Assembly (NCBI GenBank): GCA_021786375.1
Contig: JAJYNL010000085.1
Span: 1 to 63,681, forward strand
Direction of reading: 5' to 3'
Source: Actinomycetes bacterium
GTDB taxonomy: Bacteria > Actinomycetota > Acidimicrobiia > Acidimicrobiales > Acidimicrobiaceae
Length of the DNA stretch: 63,681 bases
Shown: piece by piece, positions 34,301-44,440 of the stretch
How positions within the stretch are numbered: the stretch's first letter is position 1
Layout of the letters: every line of letters begins with the position of its first letter
The notes under the pieces: generated by a model
What the model was told of the DNA's origin: nothing
Seen by the model: the letters and a program-made list of their open reading frames with translations, nothing else
Databases searched by the model: none
Program-made: the position numbers and the translations under genes

Positions 34301-34809
34301 CCTACTTGAACGGCGAGGAGTCCACGGCGCGCCCCGAGGTGCGCGTGGACGTGGCGGTGACCGCCGCCATTCCGAATTCCTATGTGGCCAAGGACGACCT
34401 GCGGCTGCAGGCCTACAAGGAGCTGGCGGACTGCTTCGACGACGCCGCGGTGGACGAGCTGGCCAAGGGGTGGGAGGACCGCTTCGGGCGCATCCCGGCC
34501 GAGACGTTGGCCCTGATCGACGTCACGCGCATCCGCAACCGGGCGGTCGAGGTAGGCGCCTCAGAGGTGCGCGCCGAGCGTATCGGCGGCGCGCTGGGAA
34601 GGCGCCTGCGCCTGCGCGTGGTGGGCGCGTCTTTACCCCAGAGCGCGCTGGTCAACTTCCAGCGCCGGTTCGCCAAGGCCGCCTTCCACGAGCACTCCCG
34701 GACGCTCACCCTGGAGGTGGTGGGCCATGAATCGCCCACCAGGCTGGCGCTGGAGGTACTGGACCTGGTGCTGGCACGTCAGAACCCCAATACATCCCGG
34801 CACAGCTAG
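31330..34809 (+). CDS. mfd: Transcription-repair coupling factor Mfd
   Basis: Protein of 1159 aa that removes RNA polymerase stalled at lesions and recruits UvrA. The N-terminal UvrB-like module includes YQVESIGEFSIRGSILDVFP. The RNA polymerase-interacting (CarD-like) domain lies around residue 483 (PGAYVVHDFHGVGQYLGM). The RecG-like translocase has Walker A GDVGFGKT near 635 and the DEEQRFG box near 735, then SATPIPRTLEMSL and QLRGRVGRGG. The C-terminal TRCF domain is present. Length is normal. GTG is the start codon. Confidence 0.97.
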   Translation: MSVIGYLISRLVDTHALSAAERPGSSFVAGEAAFAPTLAAIASELAPDAHLAVVVPSENDATQLAATLAAYDPVAGAALVPAWDTFALERVSPRAESMGARLRRLRALRRREGDGARILVFSARSAAQRISLAMLDYEPLVLAQGAQIDLDEAAARLAAMGYRREYQVESIGEFSIRGSILDVFPADAASPVRADLFGDEIDRLVEFGLADQRAGAALERVEVHPAREFRPLEEHRAEASRLAERYPALAPVFSRIAEGELFDGMESFAAFFADFSAGPLSLLAPGDRLVVSEAARVTERVTALVEEERDLLRAIGPTWQLEEEGLEELSLYSDASTLLEGSSVPVSLRSAVASTGGGAAVAVDRAELADRRDESIVAALRRDLAAGMLTVISADTVAMANRIIASLREAGVASKPLRSGDELAALARTPARSRPVACVITPLEAGFRSDSAALSVYAPFDLTGRRPKRTTARSSARATSALFESLEPGAYVVHDFHGVGQYLGMVRREVDGVERDYLEIEYRDKARLFLPTDQMSVITPYTGGEKPALSRMGGQEWHRTKAKVRKNVERIAQELVLLYQKRMNAEGFAFAPDSPWQAEMEDLFPYTLTRDQASAVEAVKSDMEAARPMDRLLCGDVGFGKTEVALRAAFKAVQSGKQVAVLVPTTLLAHQHHQTFAERFEPFGVRVEVVSRFLGPGETREVLSGLATGRVDVVIGTHRLLSRDVHFSDLGLLIVDEEQRFGVNHKEAIKKMSVGVDVLTMSATPIPRTLEMSLTGLRDLSLLTTPPGSRQPILTYVGSYDEATVEEAIRRELLREGQIFFVHNRVMDIETVASRLHRLVPEARIAVAHGQMDGTELEKVVDAFWQGETDVLVCTTIIESGIDMPAVNTLVVDRAEWMGLSQLHQLRGRVGRGGIKAYAYLLHAPDTKLTDEAYERLKTIGEAVELGAGFRIAMRDLEIRGAGNLLGRNQSGHIAAVGYDTYVKMVKDAIAYLNGEESTARPEVRVDVAVTAAIPNSYVAKDDLRLQAYKELADCFDDAAVDELAKGWEDRFGRIPAETLALIDVTRIRNRAVEVGASEVRAERIGGALGRRLRLRVVGASLPQSALVNFQRRFAKAAFHEHSRTLTLEVVGHESPTRLALEVLDLVLARQNPNTSRHS

Positions 34810-34850
34810 ATTCTTTCTTGTTGTGTGCAGTGCTCGTGGACGGGAGGAAG

Positions 34851-35396
34851 ATGGCGCAACCTGGAGCGTCGCTCACGCAGTTCGCTAAGAGCCTGTCGGC
34901 CTTCCTTGTCGAGGCCGGCTGGGAGGAGGACAGCAAGGAGGACTTGACCACCTTCCTTGGTGGCACCACCACCGACAGCCTCGAGCTCGGATACATGTGT
35001 AATCTCGCTCCCGACTCCGACCAGGTGGCCGTCTCCGTCGTCTTCGAACATCGCGTCGAGCCCGAGCTGCACATGAAGCTGCTGATGCTCATGAACGAGA
35101 TGAACAAGGGCGCCCTTCCGGGCGCCGTCTCCTATCACTTCGATGACGAGCTGGTGGAGGTGTGCTCCAGCCTCCTGGTGGGCGGCCTCGACGAGCTGCA
35201 GGCGGAATGGGTGGAGGAGATCGCCGTCGACTCCTTCCTCCAGGTGCATGAGCTGCTTATCGGCATGGCGCTGGCCGCACACATGGCAATCTCCGAGCTG
35301 GCGGGAGGCGCCGGCGTCGAGGACGCATTCTCCAAGTTCACCGGTGCGGTCGATGCCTTCATCGCCGCACTGGAGATCGACCTGGAGGACGACTGA
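34851..35396 (+). CDS. YbjN-like / type III chaperone-fold protein, unknown
   Basis: Acidic protein of 181 aa. The alternating strands and helices (DSLELGYMCNLAPDSDQVAV, PELHMKLLMLMNEMNKGALP, VCSSLLVGGLDELQAEWVEE) fit the YbjN/secretion-chaperone-like fold, but the match is from pattern only. No signal peptide is present. ATG 34851 is preceded by GGGAGG, though spacing is short; a TTG at 34818 is the alternative. It sits between mfd and the foldase lipoprotein gene, an order I associate with actinobacteria. Confidence 0.65.
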   Translation: MAQPGASLTQFAKSLSAFLVEAGWEEDSKEDLTTFLGGTTTDSLELGYMCNLAPDSDQVAVSVVFEHRVEPELHMKLLMLMNEMNKGALPGAVSYHFDDELVEVCSSLLVGGLDELQAEWVEEIAVDSFLQVHELLIGMALAAHMAISELAGGAGVEDAFSKFTGAVDAFIAALEIDLEDD

Positions 35397-35439
35397 TCTT
35401 CGCCCCCGTGTGGGCGGAGCCTGATCCGGAAGGAAGTAG

Positions 35440-36435
35440 ATGCCCATGCGGTTTCGCCGCAAGTACGGAGTAATGCTGCCCGCCGTTCTAACGGCCGGCC
35501 TGGTTGCCTCGGGCTGCACCACCACCCCGTATGCCGCCAAGGTCGGGTCCCAGGTGATCAGCGTGGCCGCCCTGAATCGCGAGGCCTCGGACTTGGCTTC
35601 CAACTCTGCCTTCGTCTCGACCATCTCCCAGTCGGTGCAGGTGAAGGGGAGTGGAACCAACACCTACACCACCAGCTTCATGGACACCGTCCTGGGCCGG
35701 CGCATCGCACTGGTTCTGATCCAGCAGGCTCTGAACAAGCTCCGCATCGGGCTTTCCACATCCTCGCCGATCGCCATCCTGACCGCCGAGCAGTCCTACG
35801 GGGGCCCCCAGGCCTTCGCCGCCTTCTCCAAGTCCTATCAGCGCCAGCTGATCGCCGACACCGCCGACATCACCGCGCTCGAGGCCTACCTGACCAAGAC
35901 CAACATCTCCATCCCGGCACTGCGGAGCTTCTACAGTGCCCATCCGGAGCAGTTCACCCAGATCTGCTCCTATCACATCCTTTCCTCCACCCTCTCGGCC
36001 TCCCAGAAGATCTATGCGCAATTGCAGGCGGGAGCCAACTTCGCTCAGCTGGCCAAGGCCCAGTCCGCCGACTCGGCCTCCGCTCAGGCCGGCGGCTACC
36101 TGGGATGCGGCACTTACGCCCAGTATCAGAACGCTTTTGGAACCGCTTTCGCCAACACCGTGGCATCGGCACCGCTCAACAAGCCGCAGCCGCCGGTGGC
36201 GGAGAAGAGCGGATACGGGGTGGCCATGGCCGGCTCTCGTTCGCTGATCCCCTTCCAGCAGGCGATACCTTCCGTGGTGGCGACGCTCTTCGGCTCCGCG
36301 GGCAGCACCGCCGTGGGCTCCTTCGTCTCCGGCCTGGCCAAAGCGGCCAACATCCGGGTAAATCCGGCATATGGTTCGTACAAGATCTCCGGTACCACCG
36401 CCCAGGTGGTGCCGCCTCCCACTCCCGCCCCCTAG
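35440..36435 (+). CDS. Lipoprotein foldase, SurA/PrsA-type peptidyl-prolyl isomerase
   Basis: Protein of 331 aa. The signal peptide ends in lipobox VASGC near residue 26, so it is lipid-anchored outside the membrane. A SurA-N-like helical region (about 35-160) is followed by a parvulin-type rotamase region (about 165-275) with CSYHILSSTLSASQKIYAQL and GANFAQLAKAQS followed by GGYLGCG. It probably helps exported proteins fold. The tail is Pro-rich (VPPPTPAP). The start is ATG 35440 or 35446. mazG starts 3 bases after the stop. Confidence 0.85.
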   Translation: MPMRFRRKYGVMLPAVLTAGLVASGCTTTPYAAKVGSQVISVAALNREASDLASNSAFVSTISQSVQVKGSGTNTYTTSFMDTVLGRRIALVLIQQALNKLRIGLSTSSPIAILTAEQSYGGPQAFAAFSKSYQRQLIADTADITALEAYLTKTNISIPALRSFYSAHPEQFTQICSYHILSSTLSASQKIYAQLQAGANFAQLAKAQSADSASAQAGGYLGCGTYAQYQNAFGTAFANTVASAPLNKPQPPVAEKSGYGVAMAGSRSLIPFQQAIPSVVATLFGSAGSTAVGSFVSGLAKAANIRVNPAYGSYKISGTTAQVVPPPTPAP

Positions 36436-36438
36436 GCC

Positions 36439-39269
<2,831 letters not shown>

Positions 39270-39328
39270 GGCGGGTTGGTGAGGCTGGGCCTTGAGGCGA
39301 GCTGGACGGCACTGGTAGGCTTTCGGCT

Positions 39329-39631
39329 GTGACCGATCTCTACGCCGAGGCGGCCCCACGCCGGGTGCGGCGGGGCTATCTTGCTCTAGGCGCCGGTGCA
39401 ATTGTGCTGGCCGTGGCACTGATCCTGCCGTCGCTTTTCGCCTTTCGCTCGGAGCATAGCCAGCTGGCGTCCACCCAGGCCAAGCTGGCCAGCGCCAGCA
39501 GGGTGCATGCCACGCTCCAGGCCGAGATCAAGCAGCTCCAGGATTTGCGCGAGGTGGCATACCTCGCCAAGAAGGAGCTCGACATGGTCTATCCCGGCTC
39601 CACCGGCTACGTGAGCCAGCCACAGGGCTGA
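39329..39631 (+). CDS. ftsB: Septum formation initiator FtsB/DivIC family
   Basis: Protein of 100 aa. A basic cytoplasmic start is followed by one membrane helix (LALGAGAIVLAVALILPSLF, about 19-38) and then a coiled coil (EHSQLASTQAKLASASRVHA onward). The PEER-like end is YLAKKELDMVYPGSTGYV. FtsB bridges FtsQ and FtsL in the divisome. GTG start, 59 bases after eno; the eno-ftsB order is standard in actinobacteria. Confidence 0.9.
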   Translation: MTDLYAEAAPRRVRRGYLALGAGAIVLAVALILPSLFAFRSEHSQLASTQAKLASASRVHATLQAEIKQLQDLREVAYLAKKELDMVYPGSTGYVSQPQG

Positions 39632-39737
39632 GCCTTCGCGGGCTGGGCGGGGCCCGGGCATCATTGGCTGCGGCGTCGAGCACGCGGGTGCGTGCGCTAG
39701 TCTTGCCCCGGTCAAGACGGCTAATCGGGGAGGCTCC

Positions 39738-41993
39738 ATGAGCATACTGGGCAACCGCGTACTGCGCAGGGAGGACCCAAAGCTTCTCACCTCCGGCGGA
39801 ACCTACGTGGGTGACTTGGCGCTTGCGGGGATGGCGCACGCCGGATATCTCACCTCTAGCGTCGCTCACGCCCGGATCGCCTCGCTCGACGCCACGGCCG
39901 CCCGAGAGTTGCCGGGAGTGCTGGCGGTCTTGACCGCTTCGGAGATCGATCTTGCCCCCATGGCGGCAGGGCGCACCTTTAACCAGGCGATGGGCCGCCC
40001 CTGGCTTGCCACCGGGACCGTTCGCTTCGTGGGCGAGCCGGTGGCCCTGGTGGTGGCGGAGAGCCCGGCGCTGGTGGAGGACGCCTTGGAGCTCATCGAG
40101 GTGGAATACGACCCCCTCCCGGCCGTGGTGGACCCGGCGGAGGCGATCGGGGATCTGACGCTGCTCTTCCCCGAGGCGGGGACCAATGTCGCCTTCCGAA
40201 TGGATGTGCCACTCTCGGAGGAGCTCTTCTCGGGCTGCGACGTGGTGGTCACGGGAGAGCTGCGGAATCAGCGCCTTGCCCCCGGCTCGCTGGAGGTGCG
40301 TTCGGCACTGGCCAGTTGGGACGGTGACGAGCTGCTCTTCCAGGTCTCCTCCCAGGTGCCCCACACCCATCGCGACGTGGTGGCCAAGTCACTGGGGATC
40401 GACGCCGCAAGGGTGCGCGTGGTGGTTCCGGACGTCGGGGGAGGCTTCGGGGCCAAAGCCAGCGTCTACCCGGAGGAGGTGCTCGTCGCATATGCCTCGC
40501 GCGTGGTGGGCCGCCCCGTCAAGTGGGTCGAGAGCCGCTCGGCGAGCATGACCGGCCTGGGGCATGGACGGGGCCAGCTGCAGCGCTTCACCATCGGTGC
40601 CGACCGGGACGGGAAGGTTCTCGCCTATCGCCTGGAGGTGATCCAGGATTCCGGCGCCTACCCCATGGTCGGCTCATTCCTGCCCTTCTTGACCAAGATG
40701 ATGGCCACAGGCGTCTACGCCATTCCCGCCTGCGAGTTCAGCTCCCTCTCGGTGGTGACCAACACCACCCCGGTGGTCTCCTACCGCGGGGCGGGACGCC
40801 CCGAGGCGGCGGCCGCGATCGAGCGCGCGATCGACACCCTCGCGGACGAGATGGGGATGGATCCCGCCGAGCTCAGGCGCCGCAACTTCATCCCCGCCGG
40901 CGAGTTCCCCTACGTGACCGCCACAGGCAGCTCCTACGACTCGGGCGACTACCGTCGCGACCTGGAGCAGCTGCTGCGCGCGGCGGATTACGAGGGGTTG
41001 CTGGCCGCCCAGCATGCCCGTCGCGCCGAGGGGTCGGTTCGTCAACTGGGCATCGGCATCTCCACCTATGTGGAGGTGACCAATGGGGTGATGAGCCCCG
41101 AATTCGCCCGGGTGGAGGTGCTCCCAGGAGGCGTAGCCAGGGTCTTCACCGGTGTCGCGCCGCAAGGGCAGGGGCATGACACCTCCTGGTCCATGCTTGT
41201 TTCGGATGCTCTCGGGATGGAGATGAGCCGGATCGAGGTGGTGCACGGCGACACCGCCCGGGTTGCGCGGGGAGTCGGGACTTACGGCTCGCGCTCGCTG
41301 CAGGTGGGAGGTTCGGCCATACACCTGGCCGGCCTGGAGGTGGCCAAGCTCGCCGCCGCCGTCGCGGCGGACCATCTGGAGGCCGACCCGGCCGACATCG
41401 TCTTCGATGCGGCGGTGGACGGAGCCCATGTGGCCGGTGCTCCAGAGCCTTTCGTCACCTGGGCCCAGATCGCCGGCCTGGCGGCGTCCAAACGTGTGGA
41501 GCTGGCGGCTGAGACCGACTTCAACCCGGAGGGGCCAACCTATCCCTTCGGAGCTCACCTGGCAGTGGTCGAGGTGGACACCGAGACCGGGGAGGTTCGG
41601 CTGCTGCGGATGGTGGCGGTCGACGACGCCGGGAGCATACTCAACCCGATGCTGGCCGAGGGTCAGATCCATGGCGGGCTGGCCCAGGGGATTGCCCAGG
41701 CGCTTTACGAAGAGGTTCGCTACGACGAACTCGGCAACCCGCTCACCTCCAACTTCGCCGACTACCACCTGGTCTCCGCGGACACCATGCCCTACTTCGA
41801 GGTGCACCACACCTCCACCCCCACGCCCCGTAACCCGCTCGGCGCCAAGGGAATCGGCGAGTCCGGCACCATCGGCTCGGTCCCGGCGGTCTGGAACGCG
41901 GTGGTGGATGCCCTCTCACACCGGGGGGTGCGCAGCCTCCCCATTCCCGCTACTCCGGAGACGGTTTGGAGGGCGATACAGGGGAGCGCGTGA
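39738..41993 (+). CDS. Xanthine dehydrogenase/CoxL-like molybdenum subunit, form II (first copy)
   Basis: Molybdopterin-binding large subunit of 751 aa. N-terminal RVLRREDPKLLTSGGTYVGD and VGGGFGAKASVYPEEVL are typical of the family. The catalytic base is Glu708 in KGIGESGTIG. The active-site loop reads SYRGAGR at 348-354. True CO dehydrogenase (form I) has AYxCSFR instead, so this is a form II-type hydroxylase of unknown substrate. No 2Fe-2S or FAD partner is adjacent; the nearest set begins at 43967. Start ATG 39738 follows GGGGAGG. It may use the same small subunits as the second copy. Confidence 0.88.
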   Translation: MSILGNRVLRREDPKLLTSGGTYVGDLALAGMAHAGYLTSSVAHARIASLDATAARELPGVLAVLTASEIDLAPMAAGRTFNQAMGRPWLATGTVRFVGEPVALVVAESPALVEDALELIEVEYDPLPAVVDPAEAIGDLTLLFPEAGTNVAFRMDVPLSEELFSGCDVVVTGELRNQRLAPGSLEVRSALASWDGDELLFQVSSQVPHTHRDVVAKSLGIDAARVRVVVPDVGGGFGAKASVYPEEVLVAYASRVVGRPVKWVESRSASMTGLGHGRGQLQRFTIGADRDGKVLAYRLEVIQDSGAYPMVGSFLPFLTKMMATGVYAIPACEFSSLSVVTNTTPVVSYRGAGRPEAAAAIERAIDTLADEMGMDPAELRRRNFIPAGEFPYVTATGSSYDSGDYRRDLEQLLRAADYEGLLAAQHARRAEGSVRQLGIGISTYVEVTNGVMSPEFARVEVLPGGVARVFTGVAPQGQGHDTSWSMLVSDALGMEMSRIEVVHGDTARVARGVGTYGSRSLQVGGSAIHLAGLEVAKLAAAVAADHLEADPADIVFDAAVDGAHVAGAPEPFVTWAQIAGLAASKRVELAAETDFNPEGPTYPFGAHLAVVEVDTETGEVRLLRMVAVDDAGSILNPMLAEGQIHGGLAQGIAQALYEEVRYDELGNPLTSNFADYHLVSADTMPYFEVHHTSTPTPRNPLGAKGIGESGTIGSVPAVWNAVVDALSHRGVRSLPIPATPETVWRAIQGSA

Positions 41994-42072
41994 AATTTTG
42001 CGAAATTCTTTTCGGCTCAAGGATGAAATCCGGGCGGCCGATGGTTGCACCTAAGAGCAACTTCCCCCATTG

Positions 42073-42103
42073 ACGGCCCGCTCCCCCCTCGGGGGCGGGC
42101 CGT
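42073..42103 (+). terminator. GC-rich hairpin after the first large subunit gene
   Basis: ACGGCCCGCTCCCCC and GGGGGCGGGCCGT pair with one bulge, a very stable stem, 79 bases after the stop at 41993. It is followed by TTCAAGTT rather than a long T run. It separates the first large-subunit gene from the next transcription unit. Confidence 0.65.
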
Positions 42104-42161
42104 TCAAGTTGCCGGGGAAAGTGCCTCCTTGGGCTGAGGCGTTAGAATCTCCTCAGTTTCT

Positions 42162-42686
42162 ATGATCACCTCCACACCGAGCGGTCGACCGGCTCAGGAT
42201 CCGCGTTCGCGCTGGAACACGCCGCTTAACCTTGGACTTCTCACCGTCGCGCTGGTGCTGGTGGTCGTGGCCGCCATGCTCGGCATCCAGGCCATCTCAT
42301 TCCATCACAAGGCGGTGGTCCTGCACGCTGCCGCGGCGAAGTCCAAGCCGGTCACCAAGGAGGCGGCCAACGACTCGCTCCCCCCCAAGGGCAAGGCGGT
42401 GATCACCCTCTCCGGCAGTGGGACCCGGACCTCAAGGATCCATCCCCTCGACTTTGCCTGGACCGGGGCCTGGAGCGCCGACTGTCGTGACGATCCAGGC
42501 TTGCATCAGCTGCGGATCTCGCTTTACTCGCCTGCTGGAGCGCAGGTGGGCAGCTACTCGTTCCAGGTGAGCGGATATCAGTCAGGTAGCATGGCGGGCA
42601 CCCGGATTGCCAACGGGTACTTCCAGGTCTCCTCGGCATGCGATTGGAGCCTGGCGGTGGTGGATAACGAGCTGCCCTCGCCCTAG
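42162..42686 (+). CDS. Single-pass membrane protein, unknown
   Basis: Protein of 174 aa with one membrane helix at about residues 25-45 (LGLLTVALVLVVVAAMLGIQ). An extracytoplasmic beta-rich domain follows, with two Cys that could form a disulfide (SADCRDD and SSACDWS). The end, GYFQVSSACDWSLAVVDNE, looks like a small carbohydrate-binding-like or Ig-like fold, but no family is assigned. A TAGAAT at 42143-42148 could be the -10 of its own promoter, giving a very short leader. Its stop overlaps that of the convergent DUF1707 gene. Confidence 0.7.
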   Translation: MITSTPSGRPAQDPRSRWNTPLNLGLLTVALVLVVVAAMLGIQAISFHHKAVVLHAAAAKSKPVTKEAANDSLPPKGKAVITLSGSGTRTSRIHPLDFAWTGAWSADCRDDPGLHQLRISLYSPAGAQVGSYSFQVSGYQSGSMAGTRIANGYFQVSSACDWSLAVVDNELPSP

Positions 42687-43153
42687 CAGTGATGCCGCCG
42701 CGGCCTGAAGACGGCCAGCGCCAGCCAGACCAGGAACCCGGCCGCGGCCACCTGCATGACGATCGCGAGAAGCGGTCCCAGCACCATGTTTGCCGTCATG
42801 GCGGCCATCCCGCCAAACATGGGCAGGAACAAGAACGCGGCCAAGGCGATTAGTACGATCCTCCCGCGGTGGCGTGGCCGCCTGGTTCCGGGCAAGGCCA
42901 GCCCGGCGGGGGCAGTCAGCCCCGGCTCCGGACGCCGGTGGTGCGCGGAGATCTCCCGGATGACCTGTTTGCCGCCGGGAATGTCCTGGACCAGGTGAAG
43001 CAGGTCCGCATAGGTCTTGGAGGCATTGAGCTTGTCGAGGCGCTCAGCCAGCTCAGTCGTGTCGATGTAGCCGTGCTCGAGCGAGCCGGAGAGGAACCTC
43101 GTCACCCGCTCGCGATCGACGTCGCCGGCCCGCAGATACATCTCGTCCGCCAT
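42683..43153 (-). CDS. DUF1707 domain membrane protein
   Basis: Protein of 156 aa. The N-terminal ~60 residues are DUF1707: MYLRAGDVDRERVTRFLSGS, GYIDTTELAERLDKLNASKT and LLHLVQDIP. This small helical domain is common in actinobacteria. A basic linker follows, then two hydrophobic helices (IVLIALAAFLFLPMFGGMAA; LLAIVMQVAAAGFLVWLALA) and a basic/His tail. It is probably an inner-membrane protein; function is unknown. Confidence 0.85.
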   Translation of the reverse strand: MADEMYLRAGDVDRERVTRFLSGSLEHGYIDTTELAERLDKLNASKTYADLLHLVQDIPGGKQVIREISAHHRRPEPGLTAPAGLALPGTRRPRHRGRIVLIALAAFLFLPMFGGMAAMTANMVLGPLLAIVMQVAAAGFLVWLALAVFRPRRHHC

Positions 43154-43215
43154 GCCCCAAACATATCACCGCGAGCGCACGCGCACCAGTGGGGCTCTAA
43201 GGTCTCAGCCCGGGT

Positions 43216-43806
43216 TCAGATCAGGAACCGCTCCATGTAGAAGCGTCGTTTGGCCTGCCATTCCTCGATGGTGACGGCGAAGATGGCATGGTCCTCCCAA
43301 GCGCCGTTGATCTCGATATACCGCTCGGCCAGCCCCTCGTTGCGCAATTCGAGCTTGGCCACCACCCGCAGGCTCGCGGTGTTGCGCGGCACGATGCTGA
43401 TCTGGATGCGATGCAGGCGGAGTTCCTCGAAGGCGAAGCGGAGGAGCGCTGCGCAGGCCTCGGGGATCAACCCCTTCCCCGCCTCGGCCATGTCCACCCA
43501 GTAGCCGATGTTGGCGCTTTGCACCGGGCCGCGCTGGATGCCCGAGAGGTTGGCCTCGCCCACGAAGCGGCTGCCTAGGAAGACCCCGAAGGCGTAGGCG
43601 GTCCCCAGGCGGGCCTCCTGCTCCCGGGAGATGCAGCGGGAGACGAAGAGGCGACGGCCGTTGGGGTCCCCGTAACCGTCGGGAGGCAGTGGCTCCCAAC
43701 GCGTCAGCCACGCCCCGCACCGAGTGCGGACCTCGTTCCAAGCCTCGAAGTCGGACTCGCGCAGGGGGCGCAGTGTAACCCTTTTCGCCCGCAGTATCAG
43801 CGTCAT
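43216..43806 (-). CDS. GNAT acetyltransferase, RimJ/RimL-like
   Basis: Protein of 196 aa with the RimJ/RimL type of N-acetyltransferase fold: VTLRPLRESDFEAW at the start, GEANLSGIQRGPVQSANIGY (strands 4-5), AGKGLIPEACAALLRFAFEE in place of the acetyl-CoA loop, and LHRIQISIVPRNTASLRVVA. Related enzymes acetylate N-termini of ribosomal proteins or small amines. The substrate is not evident. It is divergent from the molybdenum hydroxylase operon with 160 bases between. Confidence 0.85.
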   Translation of the reverse strand: MTLILRAKRVTLRPLRESDFEAWNEVRTRCGAWLTRWEPLPPDGYGDPNGRRLFVSRCISREQEARLGTAYAFGVFLGSRFVGEANLSGIQRGPVQSANIGYWVDMAEAGKGLIPEACAALLRFAFEELRLHRIQISIVPRNTASLRVVAKLELRNEGLAERYIEINGAWEDHAIFAVTIEEWQAKRRFYMERFLI

Positions 43807-43966
43807 CGTCCATCAAGCTAATAGAGTCGCCGGGCGCGTGCCTGCACCATGGCGGCTCCAGCCGGGAACGATGAAGGTGCAGGAAGATCAGGTATTCAAT
43901 CCGGAGGCATGACTTCTTTGCTAGCTTTAGCCTCGTTGTCTTCCAAGCCAGCCATAGGGGGGCCCA

Positions 43967-44434
43967 ATGCAAGTGACAATGACGGTTAATGGCAAGACCG
44001 TCTCCCGCGACGTCGAGCCAAGAACACTCCTCGTCCATTTCCTCCGAGACCATGTAGGGCTGACAGGTACCAACGTGGGTTGCGACACATCCTCGTGTGG
44101 AGCGTGCACCGTGCACGTGAACGGCGAGGCCGTGAAAAGCTGCACCATGCTGGCCGTCCAGGCCGACGGGCAGGAGATCACCACCATCGAGGGCCTGGCC
44201 AGTGCCGAGGGCGAGCTGCATCCGATGCAGAAGGCTTTCCAGGAGAACCACGGCCTGCAGTGCGGCTTCTGCACCCCTGGAATGGTCATGGCGGCCACCT
44301 CCTTCCTCAAGGAGAACCCGCATCCCACCGAGGCCGAGGTTCGCCTGGGCCTGGAGGGGAATCTCTGCCGGTGCACCGGCTACCACAACATCGTCAAGTC
44401 GGTGCTGGCGGCAGCTGCAGCCGCGGGGGAGTGA
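43967..44434 (+). CDS. Molybdenum hydroxylase 2Fe-2S subunit (CoxS-like)
   Basis: Protein of 155 aa carrying two [2Fe-2S] clusters. The plant-ferredoxin-like cluster uses Cys39, Cys44, Cys47 and Cys59 ([16 protein letters not shown]). The second uses Cys99, Cys102, Cys134 and Cys136 ([19 protein letters not shown]). It passes electrons from the molybdenum site to FAD. First gene of the operon; the large subunit follows after 6 bases. Confidence 0.95.
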   Translation: MQVTMTVNGKTVSRDVEPRTLLVHFLRDHVGLTGTNVGCDTSSCGACTVHVNGEAVKSCTMLAVQADGQEITTIEGLASAEGELHPMQKAFQENHGLQCGFCTPGMVMAATSFLKENPHPTEAEVRLGLEGNLCRCTGYHNIVKSVLAAAAAAGE

Positions 44435-44440
44435 CCTGAG